From: JAIPEK01 sp041685935
GTDB taxonomy: Bacteria; Desulfobacterota; Desulfobacteria; Desulfobacterales; Desulfobacteraceae
Length of the DNA: 22,236 nt
Assembly: GCA_041685935.1 (NCBI GenBank)
Contig: JAWLES010000023.1
Span: forward strand, 1 to 22,236
Reading direction: 5' to 3'
Below are positions 1 to 7,122 of the stretch, in pieces. The notes beneath the pieces were generated by a model. The model ran no database searches and was not told where the DNA came from. It worked only from the letters and a program-made list of their open reading frames with translations. Numbering within the stretch: the first letter of the stretch is position 1; every line of letters starts with the position of its first letter. The position numbers and the translations under genes were made by a program.

Positions 1-5
1 TGCAG

Positions 6-710
6 ATGAGGATATGGGATATTAATCCGGGGTATCTGAACCGCGGCAGTCTGCTTGGTGAACATCGAGAGCTGCATGGAATTGTTTCTGTTCTTGTAAA
101 TAAAAAGAAGGGGTATTCCAAGCATCCTGAAACAATCCGCTGGGCCGGGAGAGGATGGGCGCTCAGGATGCGTCATAAGCAGTTGTCCTGCGAAATGGCA
201 TTAAGGGGGTTCAGGGAAAAGTCACCTGTAAAAACACGCTCCGGAAAAGGGAAATGGCCTGATGGTTATATTGATGGCCCTGAACAGCAGTTTATGCTGC
301 TGGGACAAAAGTATGCAGACAAAGAAAAAGGCCGTATACCGTTGCCCGGAAATATACAGCAGCTCTGGAGCCATCATAAGTATTCAGTTCTGGCGCGTGA
401 TCCGAATTTGTATAAAGAAATAGGGGTGAAGGTTTCCGGAAACAGAATAGCCTTTGGCGACCTGGCGTTGATTTTAACTGAATCTTTAAGGCGGCAGCCT
501 GCTGAAAATCGGATTAGAAATGCTGTACAGCATATGTGGGGATATGTTCCACAAGGCTTTCAAGGGGCCCGGAAAGATACTGCCTCCTGGGGAGTTCGTA
601 AATTGCTGCTTGAGACCCAAAGAATTGCCATGGCAGCCGGCATCTCTTATATCATCTCTTCAACCGCCTTAAGTGAGTTAATGGTGTGGCTGCCGAATCA
701 GCGGTATTGA
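6..710 (+). CDS. Pyrimidine-dimer DNA glycosylase fused to DUF1722 (YbgA-like) domain
   Basis: Residues 1-75 resemble the Pyr_excise family (T4 endonuclease V, a glycosylase/AP lyase that removes UV pyrimidine dimers). The segment LLGEHREL aligns with LMAEYREL of the T4 enzyme, placing Glu22 at the catalytic Glu23 position. A KKGYSKHPET segment follows, as in bacterial members. Residues about 117-225 (WSHHKYSVLARDP, then RNAVQHMWGYV) match DUF1722, the domain of E. coli YbgA, whose gene adjoins the photolyase gene phrB. The 234-aa length suits this two-domain form. The ATG at 6 fits the start of the family, but only five bases precede it, so its ribosome site cannot be judged. Residue 2 is Arg, which methionine aminopeptidase normally does not expose. 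T4 endonuclease V uses the alpha-amine of Thr2 as nucleophile, so here the amine may belong to Met1. The 3' end overlaps the convergent regulator by 13 bp. The first domain is a firm call; the role of DUF1722 is inferred. Confidence 0.85.
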   Translation: MRIWDINPGYLNRGSLLGEHRELHGIVSVLVNKKKGYSKHPETIRWAGRGWALRMRHKQLSCEMALRGFREKSPVKTRSGKGKWPDGYIDGPEQQFMLLGQKYADKEKGRIPLPGNIQQLWSHHKYSVLARDPNLYKEIGVKVSGNRIAFGDLALILTESLRRQPAENRIRNAVQHMWGYVPQGFQGARKDTASWGVRKLLLETQRIAMAAGISYIISSTALSELMVWLPNQRY

Positions 711-2095
711 TCAGGGTCTATGTCAAACCGTTTGATGATCTGCTGAAGTGCCTGGCGTTCAAGGCCGGATTTTTTGGCTGCCTGTGTTATGTTGCCGTTG
801 GTTATCGCGAGCATGGCTCCGATGTACTGGTGGTTGAAGGTTTTAAGTACTTCCTCTTTTGCCGTGCGGTAGGGAAGGCTTTTCAGGCTGTTGATGTCCG
901 TGCCTCCCAAAGCGGATGCGGTTTCAGGCCTGAGATCGTCCGCAGGCACGTCCGAGCAGGTGATGGTATCTGATTCCGCATAAACGATTCCCTGTATCAG
1001 GATGTTTTCAAGCTCTCTGACATTGCCCGGCCAGGTATGCTTGATCAAAAGGTCCATGAGCCTTTCAGAGATCCCTTTTTCAGGTTTGTTGAATTTCCTG
1101 CAGTGTGATGACACGATATGCCGGGCCAGAAGAGGGATGTCAGTGGGCCTTTCCCTCAAGGGCGGCAGGTGAATGGTGAGCACGTTGAGCCGGTAGAAAA
1201 AGTCCTCCCTGAATTCCTCTTTTCTGATTTTCTCTTCAAGGTCCCGGTTTGTTGAGGCAATGATGCGGACATCTATATCCACGGCCTTTGTGTCGCCCAG
1301 AGGCTTGATCTGTTTTTCCTGGAGCACCCTTAAAAGTTTGGTCTGGATCATGGGGCTGATGTCTCCGATTTCGTCCAGGAACAGAGTACCTTTGTCAGCT
1401 TCCTGGAAAAGGCCTTCCTTGTCCCGCTGGGCATTGGTGAAAGCTCCTTTTTTGTAACCGAACAGCTCGCTTTCAAGGATATTCTCAGGCACGGTCGGGC
1501 AGTTAACCGGAACAAAAGGCCCCTTTCTCCTGGGGCTCAGGCTGTGGATGGACTGGGCTGTCAGGTCCTTTCCGGTGCCTGATTCTCCTGTAATCAGAAC
1601 AGTGACATCGCTCTGGGCAACCATGGAGATCTGTTCAAAAACCTTGCGCATGGCAGGGCTCTCTCCTGTGAGTTTTCCGAAAACTCCGTTTTTTTCCTGC
1701 TTAAGCCGGGTGTTCTCCTTTAAAAGCCTGCTTCGTTCAAGTGCTTTTTTTACCTTGAAAACGAGCTCTTCCTGTTCAAACGGTTTGGGAATAAAGTCGT
1801 ACGCCCCTTTTTTGATTGCCTCCACAGCCACATCAATGCTTGAGTAGGCTGTCAGCATCAACACTGTAAGCTCGGGATAGTGCTCCCGGGTATATTCAAG
1901 CAGTTCAAACCCGTCCATTCCCGGCATCCGTATATCGCAGAGCATCAGGTCAAAATCCGACTTCTCCAGGATTTCCGTTGCCATTCCGCCGGAGAACGCC
2001 ATTGTGGCGTCGCAGTCAAGATCGAGTTCCAGGTTTTTTTTCAAAAACCGGGTCATGTCTTTTTCATCGTCTACAATAAGAATCTGGGCTGTCAT
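698..2095 (-). CDS. Sigma-54-dependent response regulator, NtrC family (GAFTNA variant)
   Basis: A 465-aa enhancer-binding protein with all three NtrC domains. The receiver (1-120) has acidic pocket Asp9/Asp10, phospho-acceptor Asp54 (LMLCDIRMPG), Thr82 and Lys104. The AAA+ domain (about 143-370) has Walker A GESGTGKD (170-177), Walker B GTLFLDEIGD (236-245) and the YRLNVLTIHLPPLRER segment. A Fis-type helix-turn-helix occupies about 432-457. It should activate sigma-54 promoters when phosphorylated. The sigma-54 contact loop reads GAFTNA (217-222) instead of GAFTGA. The start overlaps the histidine kinase stop as ATGA, so the two are translationally coupled and almost certainly partners. Targets are not shown by the sequence; the only convincing -24/-12 element in the window precedes the molybdopterin operon near 12215. 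It is the last gene of its block and converges on the UV-repair gene. Family call is firm. Confidence 0.96.
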   Translation of the reverse strand: MTAQILIVDDEKDMTRFLKKNLELDLDCDATMAFSGGMATEILEKSDFDLMLCDIRMPGMDGFELLEYTREHYPELTVLMLTAYSSIDVAVEAIKKGAYDFIPKPFEQEELVFKVKKALERSRLLKENTRLKQEKNGVFGKLTGESPAMRKVFEQISMVAQSDVTVLITGESGTGKDLTAQSIHSLSPRRKGPFVPVNCPTVPENILESELFGYKKGAFTNAQRDKEGLFQEADKGTLFLDEIGDISPMIQTKLLRVLQEKQIKPLGDTKAVDIDVRIIASTNRDLEEKIRKEEFREDFFYRLNVLTIHLPPLRERPTDIPLLARHIVSSHCRKFNKPEKGISERLMDLLIKHTWPGNVRELENILIQGIVYAESDTITCSDVPADDLRPETASALGGTDINSLKSLPYRTAKEEVLKTFNHQYIGAMLAITNGNITQAAKKSGLERQALQQIIKRFDIDPDQYR

Positions 2096-3609
2096 TGGGT
2101 CTCCCTGGTTTCTTCAGCAGCAGGAAGGGTCACGGTGAACCTTGCGCCGCCGCCTTTTCGGTTTCCCGCTGTTATGGTGCCGCCGAAGTTTTTTATAATG
2201 CCGTAGCTGACTGAAAGGCCGAGGCCGGTTCCCTGGCCTACGGGCTTGGTGGTGAAAAAAGGATCGAATATTTTTGCAATGTCCTTGCGCCTGATCCCGC
2301 AGCCGTTATCCAGGACATTGACAATGATTCGTCCGGTGTTGTCCTTTTCAGTCGTGATACTGATGTTTCCTCTTTTTTCAACTGCATGGCAGGCGTTGAT
2401 CATCAGGTTGATAAACACCTGTCTCAGCTCCTGTTCGTTTCCCATGGCTTCGAGGGCGCTTTCCTCCGTCTGTTCCAGGGCGATTTCAACATCCCGGAAG
2501 TCTGAATGGTTCCGTATGAATCCGGCCACATCCCCGATGATACGGTTGATGTCAATGACGCCGTATTCTGTGTTTCCTTTGCGTGAGAATGCCAAAAGGT
2601 CCGCAACCACGGTTCTGCAGTTTTTCACGTGCTTTTCGATGGTTTTCAGGTCCTGGTAATATTTGAATTCATCTTCGGATTCCTGCTTGAGTATAAGCTG
2701 GGTATGCCCCATGATGATGCCCAAAGGGTTGTTGATCTCGTGGGCCACGCCTGCCGAGAGTTCTCCCACCGCAGCCAGTTTGTCCGCCTGGGCGATCTGT
2801 TTTTCCATCTCTTTTTTTTCATTGATGTTTTTGATGATAAAGTGGAATCGCCTGTCACACCCGAATGCCCCGTAATCGATGCCCCCTGTGAGAATCACGT
2901 GCTGGATCGAGCCGTCAGGCCGGATGAATTCAATCTCTTCGTTCAGGACATACTCTTTGGTCTCTATGATGCGGCTGATCCTTGTCCATTCGGACTTGTC
3001 AGCAAACAGGGTTTCCATGTGCATGCCGCCTATGACGAGCTCGTTTCTGGTATAACCGGTCATATGCACCCCTGCGGGATTGGTTTCAAGGATACGCCAG
3101 TTGTCGTCGGTTACCAGGATAGTGTCAAGGGACTGCTCGAAAATACGCCTGCATTTGTGTTCCGAGCTGGTGAGCATTTCGGTTCTCTCCACCACCTTCT
3201 GCTCCAGAGTCTGGTTGAGGTTCATCAGTTTGACCCGGGTCTCTTCAAGGCTTTTCCGGCTGGACAAAAGCTCCATGTTGATCTGCCTGCTCTGTTTGAA
3301 AAAAAGTGTGATCAGGCCGACGATCATGAATGAGGTGGTATTGATGGCGCCGCTGTAAGGGCCGAGATAGCCCCATACTTCCGCGTTGCCCGACAGGATC
3401 AGCAGCTGTTTCAAAAGGTGTCCGAAAGATCTTGATACGGAAAAGATTGTGAACCCTGCGCAGATCCATACAAGGTAAAGAAACAGGATGTTTTCCGGGT
3501 GTTTCTCCTTGAGGCCGGTGGCCCGGTTCAGCGACATGAATGCAAATATGATCATGGTAACTGACCCTGCTACGTCCACGGTAAGCATGGGCAGGTATGA
3601 GACCGTCAC
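2092..3609 (-). CDS. Membrane PAS sensor histidine kinase
   Basis: A sensor kinase of 505 aa with about three N-terminal membrane segments (roughly 16-30, 41-60, 88-105), a coiled linker (110-148), and a PAS domain (about 150-262, RIFEQSLDTILVTDDN onward). The HisKA domain has phospho-acceptor His290 in LSAGVAHEINNPLG. The HATPase has an N-box around 401-408 (NLMINACH), G1 DNGCGI (434-439) and G2 GTGLGLS (460-466). I chose the GTG at 3607-3609 rather than an ATG at 3672. The GTG overlaps the upstream stop (GTGA) and is preceded by AAAGGGGG, whereas the longer form would overlap the upstream gene by 67 bp. It phosphorylates the regulator encoded immediately downstream, with which it shares an ATGA overlap. 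The signal is unknown. The membrane part contains His64 and adjoins a His-rich membrane protein gene, so a shared membrane sensor is possible. Confidence 0.94.
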   Translation of the reverse strand: MTVSYLPMLTVDVAGSVTMIIFAFMSLNRATGLKEKHPENILFLYLVWICAGFTIFSVSRSFGHLLKQLLILSGNAEVWGYLGPYSGAINTTSFMIVGLITLFFKQSRQINMELLSSRKSLEETRVKLMNLNQTLEQKVVERTEMLTSSEHKCRRIFEQSLDTILVTDDNWRILETNPAGVHMTGYTRNELVIGGMHMETLFADKSEWTRISRIIETKEYVLNEEIEFIRPDGSIQHVILTGGIDYGAFGCDRRFHFIIKNINEKKEMEKQIAQADKLAAVGELSAGVAHEINNPLGIIMGHTQLILKQESEDEFKYYQDLKTIEKHVKNCRTVVADLLAFSRKGNTEYGVIDINRIIGDVAGFIRNHSDFRDVEIALEQTEESALEAMGNEQELRQVFINLMINACHAVEKRGNISITTEKDNTGRIIVNVLDNGCGIRRKDIAKIFDPFFTTKPVGQGTGLGLSVSYGIIKNFGGTITAGNRKGGGARFTVTLPAAEETRETQ

Positions 3610-4061
3610 GATTCCCCCTTTACCTGCAGGCTGCAAAGGCCCCTGTAAAGAAGGAAGATCGCAGGCACGCAAAGAAGATGGTCGAGTTTCAGAAGGTAGT
3701 AGGCTGTTTCAATGAGCCTGCTGTCTGTTTCGGAACTGATGGTAATAGAGGAAAAGGTGATATCTGAAACTTTTACCAGGTTTATCTGGTTGTCCAGCAG
3801 ATGAGCTCCAAAGGCGGCCATGTTCCAGAGAATGAAGAAAAAGGCTGCGTACTGGATCAGGCGCCAGCCTTTGCTGCGGTTCAGCTCTTTTCCGGTGATG
3901 GTCAGAATCAGCACCACCATGGAAAAAAGGAAAAAAAGATGGCCGAGCTGGTGCACAATGATTCCTTCCGCCCCGCTGTGCATTTGTGTGGCAAAGGAGG
4001 GGACCGGAAGAAATACAAGAAAGAGCGCTGCTGCCTGGACGGTTTTTAAAAGTTTGTTCAC
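3606..4061 (-). CDS. Histidine-rich small membrane protein, possible sensor partner
   Basis: I do not recognise a named family. The 151-aa protein starts with GTG (4059-4061), with GGAG about ten bases upstream and only six bases separating it from the preceding gene. It has a signal-peptide-like N-terminus (1-25, ending PSFATQ) and hydrophobic segments at about 35-56, 68-88 and 121-140. Histidines sit in or next to these: His37 and His41 in the first, His87 at the end of the second, and His128 at the start of the third. That spacing is compatible with haem b or metal binding, but no such motif is diagnostic. The stop codon overlaps the GTG start of the kinase, so co-translation is likely. 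The position suggests it supplies or modulates the signal for the kinase. Function is inference only; the coding call is firm because of coupling on both sides. Confidence 0.8.
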   Translation of the reverse strand: MNKLLKTVQAAALFLVFLPVPSFATQMHSGAEGIIVHQLGHLFFLFSMVVLILTITGKELNRSKGWRLIQYAAFFFILWNMAAFGAHLLDNQINLVKVSDITFSSITISSETDSRLIETAYYLLKLDHLLCVPAIFLLYRGLCSLQVKGES

Positions 4062-4067
4062 TTGGGC

Positions 4068-4661
4068 TTAACTCCGGTAAACATGGGGTTTTGCATGATG
4101 CCCTCGGGCTGATTTTATTCTGCGGATATATTTTATACACAGCATGGACGCCAATGCAATCCCGACGCAGATAAAAAACCATAAAATCCCGCTGATTTTC
4201 AGATCCTGCCCGAGGGTGAAAAGATACTGCTGTCCGAATTTTTCAGCCATCATTTCAGGGCTGTACACGTTGCCGACATAGGCAAGAATCAGGAGAAACG
4301 GCAGCCATATGGTGACAACGCTTTTGAGAAGCCCTTCAAAGAAGTAGTCGTAGTAAACCCGGTTGAGCTGAGCCTGGTCGATATTCCTGGCCATGCGTTT
4401 TGCTTTTGCTTTGTCCGGCTGCTTAAGGGCCTCGTTTTTGATCCGGTACCAGTATTCGAATTTTTCTTTCAGCTCGGTCAGGCGCCGGGTATGGTATACC
4501 TTTCTCAGAAAGGCGCATATCACAACCGCGGCGACTGCAAGCAGGAAAATCACAAGTCCCGGACTGATCGCCTCCAGCGGCCCGAGCACCTTCTGGATGA
4601 CCAGGACCGCTTCGGATGCGGAGTTGTCTATGAACCTCCAGGCTTTATCAAGAAATGTCAT
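4068..4661 (-). CDS. Three-TM membrane protein with cytoplasmic coiled coil, EMC3/TMCO1 (DUF106)-like
   Basis: A 197-aa membrane protein with three predicted TM helices (about 34-52, 113-131, 157-176). A charged, helical, probably coiled-coil stretch lies between the first two (about 55-100, rich in Lys, Glu, Arg and Gln). This topology resembles the DUF106/EMC3/TMCO1 group of the Oxa1/YidC insertase superfamily. The match is by topology and general character, not by a decisive motif, so it is tentative. The start has GGGGAG upstream. It follows the TSUP transporter gene after 110 bp containing a strong hairpin, and leads into the His-rich protein and kinase genes. In this setting it may help assemble or couple the transporter with the sensor. 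It could equally be an unrelated accessory subunit. Confidence 0.8.
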   Translation of the reverse strand: MTFLDKAWRFIDNSASEAVLVIQKVLGPLEAISPGLVIFLLAVAAVVICAFLRKVYHTRRLTELKEKFEYWYRIKNEALKQPDKAKAKRMARNIDQAQLNRVYYDYFFEGLLKSVVTIWLPFLLILAYVGNVYSPEMMAEKFGQQYLFTLGQDLKISGILWFFICVGIALASMLCIKYIRRIKSARGHHAKPHVYRS

Positions 4662-4703
4662 TGTGAATCTCCCCTTATTTCAATAGTTCTGTACGGTTTG
4701 TGT

Positions 4704-4730
4704 GTCGGGAAGGCCTGACGCCTTCCCGAC
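4704..4730. other. Perfect 11-bp inverted repeat (hairpin) between transporter and DUF106-like gene
   Basis: The arms GTCGGGAAGGC and GCCTTCCCGAC are exact complements around a five-base loop. The hairpin lies in the 110-bp gap between two co-directional genes. Neither strand shows a T-run after the stem, so a standard intrinsic terminator is not supported. It could stabilise the 3' end of the transporter message or mark a processing site that sets unequal expression of upstream and downstream genes. Confidence 0.6.
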
Positions 4731-4771
4731 TGTTGGAACTTAAAGCAGATTTCCTGTTTGCCCGCTTCTTT

Positions 4772-6472
4772 TTAAATCCAGATCTCTATCTTGAAGAACC
4801 TGAAAAAGAGGAAAAACAGCGTGAACGCCAGTATAACCTTCAGCGTCATTTCACTGAAGAGCTTCTGTGCCCGGCTTCCCAGCATTCCGCCTGCGAATCC
4901 TCCGATGATTATGGCGATGGCGATGGTGGGATCAGGCATGTATCCGGTAACGATGTATCCGAGAAAGGAGCCGATACTTGAAAAGCAGGTGCCGATCAGG
5001 GATATGGGAACAGCCACGTACATGGGAAGCGCACCTATGGACGTCATGGCAGGTACGAGAAGGAAACCGCCTCCGATGCCGAAGGATCTTGAAACCACAC
5101 CTATGGCAACACCGAGTATTGCAAAAAGGAGCGGATTGATTGTGAATTCTTCTCCCCAGAACTTGAACCGGTAATCAGTCAGGCCGGTCTTGACGGGCTC
5201 GATACTGCCCATTTCAGCGGCACGCCCTTCAGCCTTGGCCTTGGCCACCTCTTCGTTGAACTTCTGGGTCATCTTTTTGATGTTCTTCCTTTTTTCAAGG
5301 GCCTTGGGGGTCATTTCCCTGAGGGTTTTGATGCCCATCAGCACCACCAGTACAGCCAGCCATTCCTTGTACGCTTTAAGCGGCAGAAGGGCTGATACAT
5401 ACTTCCCAAGCCAGATGGAACCGATGAAAATTCCCAGGCCGAAGGAGAGCCCTACAGGCCATGCCACCCGCTTTTCCACCTTTGCGTACCTGTAAAAAGA
5501 GCCCAGAGGGGAGAACAGGGTCAGCGCCATGTTGGACGGTTTCAGCACGTTTGCCGCATTGATGCCCACAGGCCCGATGGTGTTGATCACAAGCACCTGG
5601 AATGCCGCCATAAGCATACCGCCTGCAGCACCTATCATGGAAAAGTAGGTGCCGACCAGAATGGCTCCGATCACGATCCAGAGGGGATTCATATACCTGT
5701 ACCCCAGATCCAGCCAGAAACCGTTCTGTTCAATGGTGTACTCCCCTTTTTTCTCTCCGTTTACAAATACGTCGAATTCAGTATCCGGTGGAGTGTGCCT
5801 GTAGGTGTCAAACGAGACTTTATATTCACCTGTGGATTTGTCAAGATCCACTTTGGTTCCCTCGTTCCAGTATTTACCGTCAGCTTCGTCCGTGACCACC
5901 GTCCTGGAAAAGATAACCACCTTTCCTCTTCTGTTACCCTCTTTGACAATGGTGTTGATGCCGAACTTGGTTTCGTTGGCGTATTTCAGGAAATTCCACT
6001 GGTCTTCGGTCCGGATCGGCCCGAGCATGGACCTGGTGTCCGGATCAAGATCATTGAAATTTTCTTTTAAATAAAACATGGTGGTGCTGTAGATTCCGTT
6101 GTCATCCCCCAGGAGTACGGACGGCCCTCCGAATTTTTTCTTTTTCACGCTGCCGAACCGGTCCGGCTTGTTGGTGATCAAATAGTAGAGCGGTGGAATT
6201 TCAGTGTTTTTGTTGAAACCGAATTCCTCTGCATCTTTTTTAAGCCTTTTCACCTCATGGTCGCCGTCGGTATCTTTGGTGGCGAACTTGTCCTTCTGGG
6301 CCAGGGTTATATAGAGATCTTTCCCCGGTTCGATGCTGCCTGAAAGTGTTACCGTCTCGCCCGCTTTGTAGTTAGAGCCGGACAGAGACATGTCGGAGGC
6401 CGCGTTGGCGGCCGGTGCCAGGAACATCAACGCCAGCGCAATCAGGAGGCAGGGTGTATAAATTTTCTGCAT
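4772..6472 (-). CDS. TauE/SafE (TSUP) family transporter with N-terminal periplasmic domain
   Basis: A 566-aa protein. Residues 1-25 look like a signal peptide (cleavage near AANA/ASD). Residues about 26-262 are soluble and mostly beta-like, with many charged residues, and should lie in the periplasm. From about 263 a TSUP transporter follows, with the two internal repeats visible as glycine-rich motifs GAAGGML (near 290) and FGIGGGFLLVP (near 474-484). A charged cytoplasmic loop (about 388-445) separates the halves. TSUP proteins move small anions such as sulfite, sulfoacetate or related organosulfonates; the substrate here cannot be read. Most TSUP proteins are about 250-300 aa, so the periplasmic extension is the odd feature. 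The start is supported by GGGAGAAAATT before ATG. The neighbouring sensor genes suggest transport linked to signalling. Confidence 0.9.
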   Translation of the reverse strand: MQKIYTPCLLIALALMFLAPAANAASDMSLSGSNYKAGETVTLSGSIEPGKDLYITLAQKDKFATKDTDGDHEVKRLKKDAEEFGFNKNTEIPPLYYLITNKPDRFGSVKKKKFGGPSVLLGDDNGIYSTTMFYLKENFNDLDPDTRSMLGPIRTEDQWNFLKYANETKFGINTIVKEGNRRGKVVIFSRTVVTDEADGKYWNEGTKVDLDKSTGEYKVSFDTYRHTPPDTEFDVFVNGEKKGEYTIEQNGFWLDLGYRYMNPLWIVIGAILVGTYFSMIGAAGGMLMAAFQVLVINTIGPVGINAANVLKPSNMALTLFSPLGSFYRYAKVEKRVAWPVGLSFGLGIFIGSIWLGKYVSALLPLKAYKEWLAVLVVLMGIKTLREMTPKALEKRKNIKKMTQKFNEEVAKAKAEGRAAEMGSIEPVKTGLTDYRFKFWGEEFTINPLLFAILGVAIGVVSRSFGIGGGFLLVPAMTSIGALPMYVAVPISLIGTCFSSIGSFLGYIVTGYMPDPTIAIAIIIGGFAGGMLGSRAQKLFSEMTLKVILAFTLFFLFFRFFKIEIWI

Positions 6473-6504
6473 AATTTTCTCCCTGAAATAATGAATTAAA
6501 ATGT

Positions 6505-6969
6505 TTATAAATGAAAGTACCGGGTTGCTGTGAATGCGCCCAGGTACCCTGTAAAACCGGATGTTATCGTATAAATTGCAAGGTCCGGCACTGTCAGGAT
6601 GAAGAACCCTGCTGCGTAAAAAGACACGAGGTTCAGCACGGGCCAGGCCAGGAATCCGGCAGCTGCTCCTGCAAGCGTGCCTGTGAGCTTCAGGCGCGTT
6701 ATATCCTCTTTCAGGAGGTTTACGGTCTTGTACCCTGAAAGTGCGCCGTTAAAGCCGATCACCAGGGGCATGATGTCCGCTGTCTTGCCTGCGGAAATCA
6801 CTCCTGCAAGGAAAACCGCCAGGATGATCGATCCGAAAAGTCCCGAGGCAATGCTGAAACTTATTCCTGCTGTGGTTCTGATACTATCCCTCCTTTCAGA
6901 TTCAAATTCGGAAATTTCAAATTCGGGGGACACGATACATAATTCCTGCTGTTCAGTGTATTGGGACAA
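6505..6969 (-). CDS. Small hydrophobic membrane protein, start uncertain
   Basis: The open frame gives 154 aa from a TTG at 6967-6969, but residues 1-24 are translated from an inserted repeat and this TTG has no ribosome site. The recognisable protein begins near residue 30. It has four or so hydrophobic segments (about 36-57, 66-80, 97-125, 130-148), no known motif, and resembles small accessory membrane proteins of transporter operons. A very strong Shine-Dalgarno sequence (6888-6896) sits six bases before an in-frame ATC (6880-6882). The native start may be there, either as a non-standard start or as a mutated ATG. It lies 32 bp upstream of the TSUP gene and is probably co-transcribed with it. 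Function unknown. Its coding nature is supported by the ribosome site, frame length and hydrophobic pattern. Confidence 0.65.
   Translation of the reverse strand: MSQYTEQQELCIVSPEFEISEFESERRDSIRTTAGISFSIASGLFGSIILAVFLAGVISAGKTADIMPLVIGFNGALSGYKTVNLLKEDITRLKLTGTLAGAAAGFLAWPVLNLVSFYAAGFFILTVPDLAIYTITSGFTGYLGAFTATRYFHL
6888..6896 (-). promoter_or_regulatory. Strong Shine-Dalgarno without a standard start codon downstream
   Basis: The minus strand reads AAAGGAGGG, near-perfect complementarity to the 16S 3' end. Six bases after AGGAGG, at 6880-6882, the in-frame codon is ATC, and no ATG, GTG or TTG lies at a usable distance in that frame. It most likely marks the true start of the small membrane protein. 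Confidence 0.6.
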
Positions 6970-7012
6970 ATTCGGGGGACACGATACATAATTCCTGCTG
7001 TTCAGTGTATTG
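6918..7012. repeat. Tandem direct duplication, two 46-bp copies
   Basis: Positions 6918-6963 and 6967-7012 are identical 46-bp units, separated by GGA. Each begins CAAATTCGGGGGACACGATA and ends TTCAGTGTATTG. A partial echo (CAAATTCGG) also lies at 6903-6911. The GGGGGACACGATAC...AATTCC core is the kind of sequence I associate with REP-like elements mobilised by RAYT/IS200-type transposases, but no transposase is present here. The first copy lies at the 5' end of the small membrane gene. Confidence 0.9.
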
Positions 7013-7065
7013 CCCTCCGAACTGTTCGAATTAGTAAAATTCTGTTTAATACCCTTGAATTACGA

Positions 7066-7093
7066 GGAATTATGTTTCGTGTCCCCCGAATTT
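7066..7093. repeat. Inverted copy of the repeat core
   Basis: These 28 bases are the reverse complement of the first 28 bases of the 46-bp unit with a single mismatch at 7076. Together with the direct copies they form an inverted pair enclosing about 50 bp of AT-rich DNA (7013-7065), the layout of a REPIN or short MITE. Transcribed as RNA, the two arms could fold into a long stem. Confidence 0.85.
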
Positions 7094-7122
7094 TTCGGTT
7101 GAAACGCATATGCCGGTCGGCC

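Noticed and set aside
3610..3672. Upstream ATG start for the histidine kinase (526 aa)
   Set aside because: It would overlap the preceding gene by 67 bp, and the GTG at 3607-3609 has a ribosome site and a GTGA stop/start overlap.
6918..7093. CRISPR array
   Set aside because: Only two direct copies with a 3-bp spacer plus one inverted copy; no spacers of CRISPR length and no cas genes.
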